Part shown: positions 1-6,485 of the stretch, piece by piece | Layout of the letters: the number at the start of each line of letters is the position of its first letter | Position numbering within the stretch: the first letter of the stretch is position 1 | Assembly (NCBI GenBank): GCA_903915485.1 | Contig: CAIWTC010000542.1 | Coordinates: 1-6,485 of the forward strand | Direction of reading: 5' to 3' | From: an uncultured Ignavibacteriales bacterium | Lineage (GTDB): Bacteria; Bacteroidota; Ignavibacteria; Ignavibacteriales; Ignavibacteriaceae | Length of the DNA stretch: 6,485 nucleotides | Notes under the pieces: model-generated | What the model was told of the DNA's origin: nothing | What the model saw: the letters and a program-made list of their open reading frames with translations, nothing else | Database searches by the model: none | Program-made: the position numbers and the translations under genes

Positions 1-2109
1 GGTACAATTTCCGGGTTGACTATTTTTGGCAATCTAACAGTTGGGACCGGTTCTCTTTTTAGAGTTGAATCAAGATCACCTGTGGGGGCAGCAAATAGTT
101 ATCTTGACCATCTCCTCAATATTTACGGTAACATTACAAATTCAGGTACGATTGACCTAAGGGGTGGAAGCACGAGTGGCGGAAGTGCAAGCGGTGTCTT
201 GACTACATTTTTAGGGACAGGAAATTCAACAATATCATTAACCAGTACAAACTATCAGTCGAGTGTTGAAGAATTTTGCGGAATAACTATTAACAAAACA
301 AGCGGCGCAAAAGTAATTCTTTCATCAGGCAATTTGTTTATGACTAATGCTTCGAGTGTCGGCCCTTGCATTCTTACATTTACAAATGGAAAAATTGAAA
401 CTCTTGGTTCTTCTATATGGGTTGCGCTATCTACCGGCTCAACTGCCGTCACGGGTGCTTCAGCACTAAGTTATGTAAGCGGTTCATTCGGTCGGGGTAT
501 GAATACAAGTCAAGGTACGGATAAAAAGTTTGATATTGGTGATGCTGATGGCTACCGGCCAATATTTGTCAGGTCAAATACGGGAGGTGTTGCAAGCGGT
601 CATTATGTATATACAAAGTTAATAAAGGGGGTTGCGAATAATGGTTCAAGCACACTGAGTGGGGGTATAGACAGCGTTTCTAGATATCACTATTACATAG
701 TTGGTTATTCAAAAGGAGGAGTTGCTGCAACAGCCGACACTATGGCTTTTGAACAATTAACTCCATCTTATAGAGATGATGAAGGTTTGACACAGAATCA
801 GACAGGAGTGATGGTTGCATACTCCAAAGATAGCCGCGCGACTTGGCTAAATGCCGGGCCTACAAATCATGTCGTTGATATCTCAAATCCTCCAAATATT
901 TTGCAAAGTTCTACAATAAGTCCTCTTATAGTTCTCAAAAATTCCGAAACTTTTAATGTCGCTCTTGGTTTTGGTATTGGAAGTGCGACAGGTCCTATTC
1001 CTGATTCAACAAACGCAAAATATGGTCCTGTGCTTTTGCATCAATATGATTTTTGGAAAGGCAGTTCTGCAAGTCCATCTCCGTTGCTTATATGGATTCA
1101 TGGAGGAGGATTAACTGCCGGAAGTAAGTCTGATGTATCAGTAAACATGGTGTCCTCGCTTCTTGCAAAAGGTTTTGCTGTTATGTCTATAAATTATAGA
1201 CTTTCACCTGAGGTAATAGTGCCTAATCATTATCTTGACTGTGCGCGCGCAATTCAATACGCAAGATTAAATGCGGCAAAATTTAATATTGACCCGGACA
1301 AAATTGCACTTGGCGGAAGTTCTGCCGGGGGATTGACATCTTTCTGGTTAGCTTATCATGATGATTTGGCAGACCCGCTAAACACTGACCCGGTCTTAAG
1401 AATGTCTTCAAGAGTTAAAGCTATCATGTGCTGGAGCGGTCAAACCAGTGTTGATAAAAGAGTCGTTGGTGATTGGATTGGCCCAATCGTTTTAGATTTC
1501 TCAAGTTATTTCAGCGGGACGATATTTGGTTTAACTCCGACCACAATGGACACACCTGAGGCATATGCAATGTTTGAAATGGCATCGCCCTATAATCATG
1601 TCACTGCAGGTGACCCTGCAACATTTATGTATTATACTTATGTTGATACACCTAAAACAAGCAGTGAAGCCATCCATCATGTTAATTTTGGAATTCATCT
1701 AAAGAGTAGATTGGATTCCTTAGGAATTCCTAACTCATTGCTGACGCCGGCTTATACAAGCTCAGTTACTGATGCAGGTATTTCTTTTGTGTTAAAATAT
1801 TTATCCACTCCGACTGATGTTAAGATAGGTGGAGATAGAATCACTGAAAAATTTAAGGTTTATCAGAATTACCCAAATCCATTTAATCCTTCAACTAAGA
1901 TTAGGTTTGAGATTGGTACTTCTTCAAAAGTTTCGATTATGGTTTATAATGTCTTGGGAAAATTAGTTTCCGATTTGGGTGTAGTGGATATGAATAGTGG
2001 ATATCATGAAGTAAACTTTGATGGCGGGAAAATTTCTTCAGGAATGTACATTTGTAAAATATCAGATGGACTAAATACTAAATCAATTAAAATGGTAATT
2101 TTAAAATAA
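1..2109 (+). CDS. Secreted multidomain protein: beta-rich region, HSL/BD-FAE-like esterase domain, T9SS sorting domain (5' partial)
   Basis: The frame is open from base 1, so the TTG at 16 is probably internal and the true start lies upstream. Residues below count from that TTG. Residues 1 to about 320 are rich in Gly, Ser, Thr and Asn, in short beta-strand-like units such as IYGNITNSGTIDL, with no recognised enzyme motif. Residues 336-596 form an alpha/beta-hydrolase domain of the hormone-sensitive-lipase / BD-FAE type: oxyanion-hole HGGG at 362-365, INYRLSPE after it, and nucleophile elbow GGSSAGG with Ser436. Such enzymes usually cleave acetyl or other short acyl esters. Asp544 (YVDTP) is a candidate acid. 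The usual GHGF-type histidine before the last helix is absent, the region reading LLTPAYTSSVTDAG, so activity is uncertain. Residues 613-697 are a type A T9SS sorting domain with YQNYPNPFNP, implying export and surface attachment or release. Deacylation of a polysaccharide is inferred from the lyase-like neighbours. Confidence 0.85.
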   Translation, partial: GTISGLTIFGNLTVGTGSLFRVESRSPVGAANSYLDHLLNIYGNITNSGTIDLRGGSTSGGSASGVLTTFLGTGNSTISLTSTNYQSSVEEFCGITINKTSGAKVILSSGNLFMTNASSVGPCILTFTNGKIETLGSSIWVALSTGSTAVTGASALSYVSGSFGRGMNTSQGTDKKFDIGDADGYRPIFVRSNTGGVASGHYVYTKLIKGVANNGSSTLSGGIDSVSRYHYYIVGYSKGGVAATADTMAFEQLTPSYRDDEGLTQNQTGVMVAYSKDSRATWLNAGPTNHVVDISNPPNILQSSTISPLIVLKNSETFNVALGFGIGSATGPIPDSTNAKYGPVLLHQYDFWKGSSASPSPLLIWIHGGGLTAGSKSDVSVNMVSSLLAKGFAVMSINYRLSPEVIVPNHYLDCARAIQYARLNAAKFNIDPDKIALGGSSAGGLTSFWLAYHDDLADPLNTDPVLRMSSRVKAIMCWSGQTSVDKRVVGDWIGPIVLDFSSYFSGTIFGLTPTTMDTPEAYAMFEMASPYNHVTAGDPATFMYYTYVDTPKTSSEAIHHVNFGIHLKSRLDSLGIPNSLLTPAYTSSVTDAGISFVLKYLSTPTDVKIGGDRITEKFKVYQNYPNPFNPSTKIRFEIGTSSKVSIMVYNVLGKLVSDLGVVDMNSGYHEVNFDGGKISSGMYICKISDGLNTKSIKMVILK
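1852..2106 (+). other. T9SS type A C-terminal sorting domain of the esterase-like protein
   Basis: The last 85 residues start FKVYQNYPNPFNP and continue with the strand pattern of the family: TKIRFEI, SKVSIMVYNVLGK, a Gly-containing turn, then SSGMYICKI and KSIKMVILK at the very end. This layout (N-terminal YPNPFNP box, VYNVLG strand, SSGMY strand, basic final strand) is the known type A signal recognised by the type IX secretion system and normally cleaved on export. Confidence 0.9.
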
Positions 2110-2123
2110 TATTTGCGCCTCTA

Positions 2124-2163
2124 TAATACCGGGCGGGTAACCTATCTGCCTGGTATTAATTTT
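2124..2163 (+). terminator. Candidate rho-independent terminator in the gap after the esterase-like gene
   Basis: Bases 2124-2134 pair with 2148-2158: an 11-bp stem with one G-T wobble (2131/2151) and otherwise Watson-Crick pairs, including a CC/GG and a GGC/GCC block. The loop of 13 bases contains the small palindrome GGTAACC. Four T residues follow at 2160-2163. The position, 15 bases after the stop at 2107-2109 and ahead of the next start at 2192, suits a terminator or attenuator. The T run is short, so termination may be only partial. Confidence 0.45.
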
Positions 2164-2191
2164 CCTCCGCATCAATATAGAAAAATATTAA

Positions 2192-3388
2192 ATGAATATA
2201 ATTCGACTAAAGACACTGACTTTTCTTTGTATAATAGTTTTTTCCTTCAACGGTTTGATTTTCCCCCAAACTTATTTGGTAAGTATGAAAAAATTAGATG
2301 AAGTAAAAACTTTTGTTAACTCTGAGAGTAAATTGTATAAAAGTCAGTATGAAAGACTAATCAGGTCTGCTGACAAAATGGTTAAGGATAAAATGTTGTC
2401 AGTGGTTGATAAAGGGCGGATTCCTGATAGCGGCGATAAACACGACTATATGAGTATGGCTCCATATTGGTGGCCTAACCCTGAAACGGAAGATAGTCTG
2501 CCCTATGTGCGAAAGGATGGGGAAAGAAATCCGGGCCGGCTTGAGATTAGTGACCACTCATATTTTTCAAGGGCAACCAACTCTATTTTTGAATTGTCAT
2601 TAGCATACTACCTTAGCGGTAATAAAAAATATGCTGAGAAAGCTGTACAGTATTTGAACTATTGGTTCTTGGATAGCAAAACAAAAATGAACCCCAATCT
2701 GAATTACGCTCAGGCTGTTAAGGGAATGAACAATGGCCGCGGCTCAGGTGTTTTGGAAGGAAGGGGGCTTATTTTTATAGTTGATGCATTAGGAGTTCTA
2801 AAGCATGCTGGTGGAATCGATGATAACACATATTTAGGTCTAAAAAAATGGCTCACACAATATCTTAAATGGATGTTGGAAAGCAAAAACGGAAAATCAG
2901 AATATAAAGCAGCAAACAACCATGGTTCTTGGTATGATGCGCAGGTAGTATCATATGCACTCTTTGTTGGAGACACGGTTACAGCACTTAAACATGCACA
3001 GCGGGTTAAAGAAAGAATCGAAAATCAAATTACTATTGATGGCAAACAGCCTGCTGAACTTGTAAGAACTAATTCTTACGGATATTCGTTTTTTAATCTT
3101 GAAGCATTAGCCATGCTAAGCCGCCTGAGTGAAAATTTAAATATTAACGGATGGAATTATTCAACTCAAGATGGAAAAAGTATGATTAAAGCCCTTGAGT
3201 ATATGTATCCTTACGCACTAAATGAAACACCATGGCCTCATCAACAAATTTCTGAGCGGGGTAAGGACGGTCCGGCAAGAGTTTTCTTATATGCGTATTT
3301 TGCTACAGGTGAAAAAAAGTATTATCAAGCAGCTCTAAGTGTTAAGAATAATGACCTGCATGATATTATTGAATTATTATATCTTTGA
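2192..3388 (+). CDS. Alginate lyase superfamily protein (PL5/PF05426-like), periplasmic, first of a tandem pair
   Basis: This 398-residue protein probably beta-eliminates a uronic-acid polysaccharide such as alginate or glucuronan in the periplasm. The start at 2192 is preferred because it gives a signal peptide: basic start MNIIRLK, then the hydrophobic TLTFLCIIVFSFNGLIF. The next Met (2285) would lose it. No clear Shine-Dalgarno precedes the start. Blocks match the helical-toroid alginate lyase fold: HDYMSMAPYWWPNP at 84-97, NPNLNYAQ at 167-174, GRGSG with Arg183, NNHGSWYD with Asn243-His244, and ELVRTNSYGYS with Arg292 and Tyr298. In AlgL-type PL5 enzymes an Asn-His pair, an Arg and a Tyr form the active site, and the same kinds of residue occur here in the same order, so it looks catalytically intact. 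There is no T9SS tail. The family also contains enzymes grouped elsewhere in CAZy (for example PL38), so exact family and substrate are open. Confidence 0.85.
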   Translation: MNIIRLKTLTFLCIIVFSFNGLIFPQTYLVSMKKLDEVKTFVNSESKLYKSQYERLIRSADKMVKDKMLSVVDKGRIPDSGDKHDYMSMAPYWWPNPETEDSLPYVRKDGERNPGRLEISDHSYFSRATNSIFELSLAYYLSGNKKYAEKAVQYLNYWFLDSKTKMNPNLNYAQAVKGMNNGRGSGVLEGRGLIFIVDALGVLKHAGGIDDNTYLGLKKWLTQYLKWMLESKNGKSEYKAANNHGSWYDAQVVSYALFVGDTVTALKHAQRVKERIENQITIDGKQPAELVRTNSYGYSFFNLEALAMLSRLSENLNINGWNYSTQDGKSMIKALEYMYPYALNETPWPHQQISERGKDGPARVFLYAYFATGEKKYYQAALSVKNNDLHDIIELLYL

Positions 3389-3391
3389 TAA

Positions 3392-4618
3392 ATGAAAGTG
3401 CACATGTTTATTAATATAAAATCTATTTGTTCGTGTTTGTTTCTAATGTTGCTATTTCCAATGGCGAACGCATTTCCGCAGCAGCTTATTTTTAATCAGT
3501 CAAAACTGGATAATATTCGACTTGATTATAAAGAGAGCAAAGGCAAAGTCCGTAAAGAATATGAACGGGCTGTAAAAAGCATTTTAAAAGAGGGTGATAA
3601 AGCTTTAGCAAATGATGTGTATTCTGTTATTGATAAGGAACTACTTCCCCCAAGCGGCGATAGACATGATTATTATAGCACCGGTAAATACTGGTGGCCT
3701 GATCCTTCAAAACCGGACGGTCTTCCGTATATACAAAAGGACGGTAAAGTAAATCCTGATAACGATAAAATTTCTGATTCAAAAAATATGGACAGATTTT
3801 TGAGGGAGATGCATACTCTTTCAACCGCGGCTTTTATATCGGGGAAGAAAGAGTATTCTGAAAAAGCTGAGGAACTTCTGAATAGATGGTTCATTGATAC
3901 TACAACAAAAATGAATCCAAATTTGAACTATGCTCAGGTTAAAATTGGTTATAAAGGATTACTTTATTCAGGCATAATCGATGTAAACGCAATGTATACT
4001 TTGGTTGAATCAGTAATAATGTTGAAAAAATGTAACTGCATTTCAGAGGCAACATACAAGGGTACATCAAAGTGGCTGGAAGAATATTTTGTTTGGCTTA
4101 CAACTTCCAAGTCAGGTGTTAAGGAAAGTAAATCAGAAAACAATCATGGCTCATGGTATGATGTACAGGTTGTTTCATTATCCTTATTCCTCGGCAAAAA
4201 TGATTTTGCAAAATCGGTTCTGGAGAAGGCAAAAGAGAGCAGATTCAGTTCTCAAATTGAACCTGATGGCAGGCAACCTTTAGAATTAAAGCGGACCTTG
4301 TCTATGAACTATTCATGTTTTAGTTTGAAGGCGTTTTGTTTATTGGCAAAGATGGGAGAAAAAGTTGGCGTAGATTTATGGAATTATGAACCGTCAAGCG
4401 GAAGAGGCTCATTAAAAAAAGCAGTTTACTTTTTGATTCCTTTTATGAATGGTGATAAAAAGTGGGAAACTCAGCAAATTAAAGAATTTGAGATTGACAG
4501 TTATATTGAGGTATTTGTTCTTGCTGCATCAAAATATTCTGATAAAAGTATTGCAGAAACTGCTTTCAGAAAACAGAAAAAAGATTTTCAAGGCTCAATG
4601 AAATCGGTATTGTTTTAA
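3392..4618 (+). CDS. Alginate lyase superfamily protein (PL5/PF05426-like), second of a tandem pair
   Basis: This 408-residue paralogue of the preceding gene starts 3 nt after its stop, so the two are almost certainly co-transcribed and arose by duplication. The first Met gives MKVHMFINIKSIC; Met5 (3404) is an equally usable start. Either start gives a signal peptide with a hydrophobic core (CLFLMLLFPM) and a likely cleavage after Ala-Asn-Ala at 25-27. Family blocks: HDYYSTGKYWWPDP at 92-105, NPNLNYAQ at 175-182, NNHGSWYD with Asn251-His252, and ELKRTLSMNYS with Arg301 and Tyr307. These are the residues expected for beta-elimination by analogy with AlgL. The GRGSG segment of the first copy is replaced by LLYSG, so the Arg there becomes Leu191, which may change substrate binding. 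There is no sorting domain, so a periplasmic location is inferred. The C-terminal part has diverged most from its partner. Confidence 0.84.
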   Translation: MKVHMFINIKSICSCLFLMLLFPMANAFPQQLIFNQSKLDNIRLDYKESKGKVRKEYERAVKSILKEGDKALANDVYSVIDKELLPPSGDRHDYYSTGKYWWPDPSKPDGLPYIQKDGKVNPDNDKISDSKNMDRFLREMHTLSTAAFISGKKEYSEKAEELLNRWFIDTTTKMNPNLNYAQVKIGYKGLLYSGIIDVNAMYTLVESVIMLKKCNCISEATYKGTSKWLEEYFVWLTTSKSGVKESKSENNHGSWYDVQVVSLSLFLGKNDFAKSVLEKAKESRFSSQIEPDGRQPLELKRTLSMNYSCFSLKAFCLLAKMGEKVGVDLWNYEPSSGRGSLKKAVYFLIPFMNGDKKWETQQIKEFEIDSYIEVFVLAASKYSDKSIAETAFRKQKKDFQGSMKSVLF

Positions 4619-4621
4619 GGA
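4617..4621 (+). promoter_or_regulatory. Shine-Dalgarno-like AAGGA before the beta-helix gene
   Basis: AAGGA overlaps the stop codon of the previous gene (TAA at 4616-4618) and lies only 3 nt before the ATG at 4625, closer than the usual spacing. It is the only purine-rich ribosome-binding candidate ahead of the three complete starts in the window. It supports this ATG and tight translational linkage with the upstream gene. Confidence 0.4.
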
Positions 4622-4624
4622 ATT

Positions 4625-6485
4625 ATGAACAGACAACTATTGAAAAATCTCATATTTGTTCTTTGCCTTTCAAGCAATTTACTTTTATCGCAAACATGGC
4701 AGTCAAAATTAGTAGGGTATCAAAACGGTATTTTGTCCTACACTCCTGATGCAAATGGCGCAGTAATTCCTGACTTTAGTTACGCCGGATACAAACGAAG
4801 TGAAGTGCCTATACCAACTGTACCTGTTGTTAAGACGATTAGTCCTATCGCAGGCGACAACACGGCTTCAATCCAAGCAGCAATAGATGCTGTGGGAGTC
4901 CTACCGATGGACAATGACGGAATCAGAGGTGCACTTTTGCTGAACGCAGGTGTTTATAATGTTTACGGGACTCTAACTATTCCATATTCGGGGGTAGTCC
5001 TTAGAGGTGTCGGCAACGGCGATGATACTTTGACTAATACTGTTATATATGGGAGGGGAAACACTCCGGTTCAAAGGTCAATCATTATTGCAGGTGGTGG
5101 AAACAATTCTGCTTGGAAAGATTCTGTGAGCGGTTCTCGTGTAAATATTACTTCCGATATAGTTAAAGTCGGTGATAGGAAGTTTACCGTTTCATCCGCA
5201 TCCGGGTATACAGTTGGAGATAATATCATTATATACCACCCTTGCACTGAAACCTGGCTTGCGGCAATAAATTATGGCGGTCCTGATACTTCTGCAGGTT
5301 GGGGTGTTGACGATCAACCTATAGTTATGAATAGACGCATCATGGCAATAACCGGTAATGAAATTACAATCGATGCGCCGGTTTATAACATCTTAAATAA
5401 GTCTTTATCGCAAAGTTATATATATAAGTATGGCAGGGCGAATATCAAAACTAACATTGGTGTTGAAAAAATTAAAATTGATATTGAAACTTTAGGTGGA
5501 GTGGATGAAAACCATGCTTGGACTGCAGTTACACTAAATCAGGTAGAAGATTGCTGGGTGAGCGATTGCACTATGATTCATTTCGGTTATGCCGCTGTTC
5601 ATACTATGACTGCCACAAGGGTAACCGTCCAAAATTGTAATGCACTCGACCCGATAAGCATCATCACTGGAGAGAGAAGATATAATTACTGTGTTTACAT
5701 TGCTTCGAACATGATTTTATTCAAGGATTGTGTAGCTCGAAGCGGAAGACATCACTTTGTTTCAAATGGGCACAGTTATGTTTCTGACATAGTTGTTCTT
5801 AATTGCAAGTCACTGAAGATAAACAATTCAAGTGAAGGCCACAGAAGATGGTCACAGGGGATGCTCTATGATAATTATCTGGATACATTGCCTGTAGTTT
5901 CTTCTTATGTGCTTGGATTATATAATCGTGGCAGTATGGGAACTAGTCACGGATGGGCAGCAGTTAATTCTGTTGTGTGGAATTCGAGTGTCGGCTCAAG
6001 AGATATGATAATTCAAAAGCCGCCGATAGGACAAAACTATGCTATTGGTTGTTTCGGCAGAAAAATTACCGGGACAAATCCTCCGGCACCTTTTACACAG
6101 CCTACAGGTTATGTTGAAGGCACTAATACTTCAGGACTTGAACCAAAGTCGTTATTTCTAGCACAGTTGCAGCAAAGAATGAGTACAACAAAAGTTGGTG
6201 CTGATGAAGCAATTGTTTCAAAAGATTTTAAGCTTTATCCCGCATATCCCAACCCATTCAATCCTCAAACATCTATAAGATTTAATCTTCCATCGGCAGA
6301 GAAAATTAATGTAAGTGTTTACGGTATTTTGGGGAATAAGGTAGATGAATTATTCTCAGGAACAGCTGTAGCAGGAGAGAATAAAATTAATTGGGACTTA
6401 ACCAGTAAAAAAATAAGCAGCGGTGTGTATATCATCTTGCTTCAATATCAAAATCAATTTCTTACACAAAAAGTTACTTACTTAA
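4625..6485 (+). CDS. Secreted right-handed beta-helix protein with pectate-lyase-superfamily signature and T9SS sorting domain (3' partial)
   Basis: The frame is open from ATG 4625 to the window end (620 codons plus one base). MNRQLLKN followed by LIFVLCLSSNLLLS is a signal peptide, probably cleaved near SQTW. From residue 77 it reads GDNTASIQAAIDAV, then ALLLNAGVYNV and GVVLRGVGNGDD. This is the typical opening of pectate-lyase-3-type beta-helices (PF12708-like). Residues of about 290-480 show short repeated rungs such as VEDCWVSDCTMIHF, ATRVTVQNCNAL and VSDIVVLNCKSL, as expected for a parallel beta-helix. Basic, His-rich clusters sit on or near this helix: RSGRHHFVSNGH at 372-383 and GHRRWSQGMLYDN at 405-417; these could form an active site for an anionic glycan. 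Residues 535-620 are a type A T9SS sorting domain (FKLYPAYPNPFNP onward). The end KVTYL parallels KMVILK of the first gene, and the next codon begins with A, so perhaps only a Lys and the stop are missing. Lyase versus hydrolase activity is not decided. Confidence 0.85.
   Translation, partial: MNRQLLKNLIFVLCLSSNLLLSQTWQSKLVGYQNGILSYTPDANGAVIPDFSYAGYKRSEVPIPTVPVVKTISPIAGDNTASIQAAIDAVGVLPMDNDGIRGALLLNAGVYNVYGTLTIPYSGVVLRGVGNGDDTLTNTVIYGRGNTPVQRSIIIAGGGNNSAWKDSVSGSRVNITSDIVKVGDRKFTVSSASGYTVGDNIIIYHPCTETWLAAINYGGPDTSAGWGVDDQPIVMNRRIMAITGNEITIDAPVYNILNKSLSQSYIYKYGRANIKTNIGVEKIKIDIETLGGVDENHAWTAVTLNQVEDCWVSDCTMIHFGYAAVHTMTATRVTVQNCNALDPISIITGERRYNYCVYIASNMILFKDCVARSGRHHFVSNGHSYVSDIVVLNCKSLKINNSSEGHRRWSQGMLYDNYLDTLPVVSSYVLGLYNRGSMGTSHGWAAVNSVVWNSSVGSRDMIIQKPPIGQNYAIGCFGRKITGTNPPAPFTQPTGYVEGTNTSGLEPKSLFLAQLQQRMSTTKVGADEAIVSKDFKLYPAYPNPFNPQTSIRFNLPSAEKINVSVYGILGNKVDELFSGTAVAGENKINWDLTSKKISSGVYIILLQYQNQFLTQKVTYL
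6227..6485 (+). other. T9SS type A C-terminal sorting domain of the beta-helix protein (last residue or so missing)
   Basis: The domain runs from FKLYPAYPNPFNP through TSIRFNLP, INVSVYGILGNKV, a Gly-rich turn, KISSGVYIILL and QKVTYL. It has the same strand order as the domain at 1852-2106 but clearly different sequence, so the two are family members rather than recent copies. The window cuts it at its final strand. Confidence 0.88.

Noticed and set aside
16..18. TTG as a true start codon for the first gene
   Set aside because: The reading frame continues upstream to base 1 without a stop, there is no signal peptide after this TTG although the protein has a T9SS tail, and no ribosome-binding sequence precedes it. 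The gene is more likely cut by the window edge.
2122..2127. TATAAT as a sigma-70 type -10 box for the lyase-like genes
   Set aside because: There is no convincing -35 element at 16-18 nt upstream, it overlaps the hairpin stem, and housekeeping promoters in this phylum usually follow a different consensus (TAnnTTTG), which is only weakly matched nearby. A promoter may exist here but I cannot support one.
2113..2301. Small plus-strand open frame of 62 codons in the gap and over the start of the first lyase-like gene
   Set aside because: It overlaps the signal peptide of the lyase-like gene in another frame, runs through the hairpin, and has no recognisable domain or start signal.
2710..2976. 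Minus-strand open frame of 88 codons inside the first lyase-like gene
   Set aside because: It is antisense to strongly conserved family motifs (GRGSG, NNHGSWYD) and reads as an unstructured shadow; the minus-strand frames at 255-452, 3627-3824 and 3673-3894 are rejected for the same reason.
4089..4283. Plus-strand open frame of 64 codons inside the second lyase-like gene
   Set aside because: It lies in another frame over the conserved NNHGSWYD region and has no independent start signal or domain.
1852..6485. The two T9SS sorting domains as a recent duplication or recombination repeat
   Set aside because: They share the family pattern (YPNPFNP box and strand order) but differ at many positions, so they are ordinary family members rather than a direct repeat.
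1..6485. CRISPR array, tRNA, rRNA, insertion sequence or phage attachment site
   Set aside because: Nearly the whole window is coding and the only gap above 10 nt is 82 nt long; I saw no regularly spaced repeats, transposase motifs or inverted-repeat ends.

Overview
This AT-rich window holds four collinear plus-strand genes with almost no space between them. It looks like part of a carbohydrate-active gene cluster from a member of the Bacteroidota/Chlorobiota group, most likely an Ignavibacteria-type lineage. The lineage call rests on two proteins that end in a type A sorting domain of the type IX secretion system (T9SS). Both carry the YPNPFNP box, which is very common in Ignavibacteria and relatives. 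Weak or absent Shine-Dalgarno sequences ahead of two genes fit the same group. This is an inference from sequence style, not a phylogenetic result.

Layout: (1) 1-2109 is the 3' part of a large secreted protein. It has a beta-rich N-terminal region, an alpha/beta-hydrolase (HSL/BD-FAE-like esterase) domain and a T9SS sorting domain; its 5' end lies outside the window. (2) 2110-2191 is a short intergenic gap with a GC-containing hairpin followed by four T residues, a candidate terminator. (3) 2192-3388 and 3392-4618 are two tandem, diverged paralogues of the alginate lyase (PL5/PF05426-like) superfamily. Each has its own signal peptide, neither has a sorting domain, and they are 3 nt apart. (4) 4625-6485 is a secreted right-handed beta-helix protein with a pectate-lyase-superfamily N-terminal signature and a T9SS sorting domain. 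It runs off the window end, probably only a codon or so before its stop.

Working model (inference): the cluster breaks down an acidic, possibly acylated, uronic-acid polysaccharide such as alginate, glucuronan or a pectin-like polymer. The beta-helix protein and the esterase-like protein would act at the cell surface or outside the cell after T9SS export. The two alginate-lyase-like proteins would act on fragments in the periplasm. No SusC/SusD transporter, regulator or monosaccharide pathway gene is in view, so substrate and pathway remain open. The most notable points are an esterase domain that seems to lack the usual catalytic histidine, a lyase pair that differs at an otherwise active-site-like segment, and a beta-helix protein with conserved-looking His/Arg clusters that I cannot place in a named lyase family.
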